DNA of 57,968 nucleotides from positions 1 through 57,968 of the forward strand of contig NZ_JRNC01000045.1 of NCBI RefSeq assembly GCF_000758925.1. The letters run 5' to 3'. Each line of letters starts with the position of its first letter. The stretch's first letter is position 1. Made by a program: the position numbers and the translations under genes. The notes beneath the pieces were generated by a model, which was not told the DNA's origin, did not search any database, and saw only the letters and a program-made list of their open reading frames with translations. This DNA is from Prevotella sp. S7-1-8 (lineage in GTDB: Bacteria > Bacteroidota > Bacteroidia > Bacteroidales > Bacteroidaceae). Shown here in pieces: positions 55,523-57,968 of the stretch.

Positions 55523-56352
55523 AAATTATCGAGCGTCAACTCATCGGCAAGCACACACAGAGTGATTGTGAGGATGGCATTGTTGCGACACCCCATTTCG
55601 TGGCGGTGATAGACGGTAGCACGAGCAAGACAAGTCATAGGTTCAATGCTGACATGAGCAATGGTCGTCACTGCATGAAGATGATAGCCAATTTTATCCG
55701 AAAGATGAAAATCGATATTCTTCTTGACGACTTTTGTGACCAAATCACCGAGATTATTCGTAGTGAATATTTAACTAATAGCAATAATCTACCTGAAAAT
55801 CAAATTATTAACAACTATATTCCGCCGCATGAACGTCTTTGTGCCAGTGTCGTTATTTACAGCGAGACACATCGACAGATATGGATGATAGGCGACTGTC
55901 AGGCAATGGTAGACGGCCAGCTGCACGAAAATGGCAAGCCTTACGAAGCCTCAATGGCCGCTCGTAGAGCAGCTTGCTTCCGCTCGTGCCAGTTAGCGCA
56001 CAATGATATGACAGATGGGCTGACCATCGTTCACGACTATGCGCGCGATGCTATCTTGCCCCATCTCATCAAAGCGATGGATGGCCAGAACAAGACTTTC
56101 GCCGTGATCGATGGCTACCCCATATTTCGAGATGGCATCAAGGTCATCTCAATTGACAAAAATCCGTCAGAGATAGTCTTGGCATCAGACGGCTATCCCA
56201 TGCTAAAATCTACATTGGCAGAAAGCGAGGCAGCCCTGAGCGAACAGCTTGTGCGCGACCCTTTCAATATAGGAGACTTCAAAGCCACCAAAGGATTGAT
56301 GCGCGGCAACCACTCTTTTGACGATCGCGCATATGTCAGGTTTCTCACTTGA
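55519..56352 (+). CDS. PP2C-like phosphatase domain protein
   Basis: Cytoplasmic protein of 277 residues with the order of motifs of a stand-alone PP2C/SpoIIE-type phosphatase: CEDGIVA (C17-A23), VIDGSTSKT (I31 onwards, in place of the usual DGHGG), IWMIGDCQAMVDG with Gly-Asp at 125-126, VLASDGYPML (221-229) and a final FDDRAYVRF with two Asp (268-269). The metal-binding Asp residues of the family are matched by D19, D32, D224 and D268/D269, but several spacer residues differ, so this is a diverged member. The gene starts inside the stop codon of the ygiQ remnant (ATGA), which suggests it was once coupled to the intact ygiQ. No partner kinase is nearby. Confidence 0.72.
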   Translation: MKIIERQLIGKHTQSDCEDGIVATPHFVAVIDGSTSKTSHRFNADMSNGRHCMKMIANFIRKMKIDILLDDFCDQITEIIRSEYLTNSNNLPENQIINNYIPPHERLCASVVIYSETHRQIWMIGDCQAMVDGQLHENGKPYEASMAARRAACFRSCQLAHNDMTDGLTIVHDYARDAILPHLIKAMDGQNKTFAVIDGYPIFRDGIKVISIDKNPSEIVLASDGYPMLKSTLAESEAALSEQLVRDPFNIGDFKATKGLMRGNHSFDDRAYVRFLT

Positions 56353-56408
56353 AGATTTGGCGAACCAATCGCCATAGCGTTTCGTTTCATTAATATCATG
56401 CTTATACT

Positions 56409-57161
56409 ATGAGATATTTTGTTTGGATTAGTTTTGATGGCACAGCCTACCACGGATGGCAAATACAGCCCAACGGCATGTCCGTGCAAGAGAGGCTGCA
56501 ACAATCGCTCTCCACACTGCTGAGACAGCCCGTGGAGGTAGTTGGCGCGGGGCGCACAGATGCCGGCGTGCATGCCCGGCAGATGGCGGCTCACTTTGAC
56601 ATTGACCGCAACTTGGACTGTCAACAGTTGGCCTATAGGCTCAATCGCATATTGCCAAAAGACATTAGTTGCAACGGCGTGCAACGGGTGCCGGACGATG
56701 TTCACGCCAGATTTTCGGCCACGCTCCGCACCTATCGCTATTACATCCATACACGCCGCGACCCTTTCGCGCGCCACTATTCAGTGCTAATGAACTGGCC
56801 TCTCGATTTCCAGCGCATGAACGAGGCCGCCGCGCTCCTGCTCACCGTAGACGATTTCAAGGCTTTTTGCAAAGCCAACGCAGACAACAAAACCACGCTG
56901 TGCCATGTCAGCAAAGCCAAATGGGTACAAACATCAGATAGCACATACTACTTTGAGATAGCCGCCAACCGCTTTTTACGCAACATGGTGCGCGCCGTGG
57001 TGGGCACCCTCGTAGACGTGGGGCGGCACACCATCAGCATGGATCAGTTTGAGACGATAGTGAGGCGAGGCAACCGTTCAGACGCGGGGCAGTCCATGCC
57101 AGCCCATGGCCTGTTCCTCTGGCAGATCGAATACGATGACACGAGCGCGCCAACCATCTGA
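56409..57161 (+). CDS. truA: tRNA pseudouridine synthase A
   Basis: Converts uridines 38-40 in the anticodon arm of tRNAs to pseudouridine. The catalytic Asp lies in GAGRTDAGVHA (D51), and the further blocks RLNRILPKDI, FSATLRTYRYY and RFLRNMVRAVVG are all present. Length 250 is normal. It lies 56 bases after the PP2C-like gene on the same strand, and no terminator is obvious after it. Confidence 0.97.
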   Translation: MRYFVWISFDGTAYHGWQIQPNGMSVQERLQQSLSTLLRQPVEVVGAGRTDAGVHARQMAAHFDIDRNLDCQQLAYRLNRILPKDISCNGVQRVPDDVHARFSATLRTYRYYIHTRRDPFARHYSVLMNWPLDFQRMNEAAALLLTVDDFKAFCKANADNKTTLCHVSKAKWVQTSDSTYYFEIAANRFLRNMVRAVVGTLVDVGRHTISMDQFETIVRRGNRSDAGQSMPAHGLFLWQIEYDDTSAPTI

Positions 57162-57968
57162 CGCGGGCACAACGCTTACGGTCCACGCGCGCCATGGCCC
57201 CACCCCTCGCCATCCATAAACGCGAACGCGCGAAAGTGCCTCCCACCCAACTCCGCGTACATTGTGACATTATGAAAAATGTTTAACAACGCACAGACAA
57301 ACGGTGAAATGCTTGGACCATTTGAAAAAACAGAAGACGTTTGTACAAATTCGGCCAAAATGACGCTTGCTTTTCAAACGCCTAACATACAACATTTTAC
57401 AGGGAAACTCATCCCCGAAACTTGAAAAAAGCTCCCTTTCGTCGTCTCGATAAGATACCAATGGCAACATGACCAAGCCTCAAACGCATCGTCATTACAA
57501 CCTATTCGACTCACGAATGGTGATTAAACAGCGTGCCGTTAGGTATCAATGGCCCACCCTTGTGTTATTTTATTTTGCGCAAACGCTTTTTTAAGTTTGA
57601 TATTTATTTTTTTTCTCGCTCTTTCATCCCTACGCCAAAAATCAGTGGGAATGACATTTTTTATTACATTCCAAGGTGTCATGTCGCAAGCGTCCAACAT
57701 TGGCCGCTTTTGCGTGGCTTTCCGGCTCCACCACCTTTGCCCAAAAACATTATGCTTGCGCTCAACGAAAAAGCAAGCGGTGGATTGTTTGCCGCCGCTT
57801 CCTCGCTCGCCGAAACCATCGCCGACTTTGTTCGCCTGTCACCAGCCCGAGTGACGGACGCAAGGGTTGCGGCAGGGCGGGGCGAAGCCTGACGCTTGAC
57901 TCGCGAAGAGAGACGCGGCAGGCGAACTGACAGAATGCCAAGCTCACAAGATGGCTCCACGCATTAAA
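57162..57968. other. Gene-free stretch at the right end of the window
   Basis: About 800 bases without a supported gene. Frames on both strands (for example 57533-57892 plus and 57679-57960 minus) have no recognisable product and no promoter. The last 300 bases are richer in G and C. A gene beginning beyond the window cannot be excluded. Confidence 0.5.

Noticed and set aside
57679..57960. 93-codon minus-strand frame near the right edge
   Set aside because: Arg/Ala-rich low-information product typical of GC-rich antisense frames; no supporting context.

Overview
The window reads as chromosomal DNA of a Bacteroidales bacterium, most likely a member of the Prevotellaceae. The grounds are these: upstream regions carry the Bacteroidetes sigma factor pattern (TTTG, a spacer of about 20, then TAnnTTTG) instead of E. 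coli-type promoters; starts lack purine-rich ribosome binding sites; and several families are typical of the phylum (serine palmitoyltransferase, the galM-gluP-galK order, serC-serA with DUF1015, a DUF5686 outer membrane protein, a pyrophosphate-dependent phosphofructokinase, gyrA followed by TPR proteins). The family-level placement is inference. I see no rRNA, tRNA, CRISPR array, insertion sequence or prophage.

Layout. 0.4-7.2 kb: a minus-strand block lon-tgt-lptF followed by a DEAD-box helicase. 7.4-9.5 kb: trmN and a ThrE-type exporter on the plus strand. 9.6-12.0 kb: a diacylglycerol-kinase-like lipid kinase divergent from serine palmitoyltransferase. 12.8-16.5 kb: a galactose operon galM-gluP-galK. 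16.6-21.5 kb: an ABC-F protein, grpE, dnaJ and folC in one direction. 22.4-27.8 kb: gyrA and two paralogous secreted TPR proteins. 27.9-32.0 kb: serC-serA, then a DUF1015 protein and an IMPACT/YigZ protein. 33.5-39.4 kb: a tightly coupled five-gene plus-strand cassette (nucleotidyltransferase, ATP-grasp, CDP-alcohol phosphatidyltransferase, HAD hydrolase, DUF5686 outer membrane protein). 39.5-44.5 kb: a LolE-like permease, an aminotransferase, a Crp/Fnr regulator and lepA. 44.7-50.7 kb: a small lipoprotein, xpt, a TIGR02757 protein, a thioredoxin lipoprotein, a membrane-anchored GH25 muramidase and pfp. 50.9-57.2 kb: a small conserved gene, an acyltransferase, a large secreted amidase-like protein, a small gene, a decayed ygiQ, a PP2C-like protein and truA.

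The strongest leads are: the 33.5-39.4 kb cassette, whose logic (activate an alcohol phosphate with CTP, attach it to lipid, trim a phosphate, perhaps add an amino-type group) suggests a polar head-group pathway; a ygiQ remnant in which the N- and C-termini are fused in frame with the radical SAM core missing; an ABC-F protein in which one of the two composite ATP sites has decayed on both faces; and a large secreted protein of the type often labelled xanthan lyase, whose sequence looks like a zinc amidase split by a golvesin-type domain. Tgt and SerA also lack residues normally considered essential.

Six gene-free stretches longer than 300 bases are described individually. Some hold good terminators and promoters. 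Two share a degenerate 41-base element.
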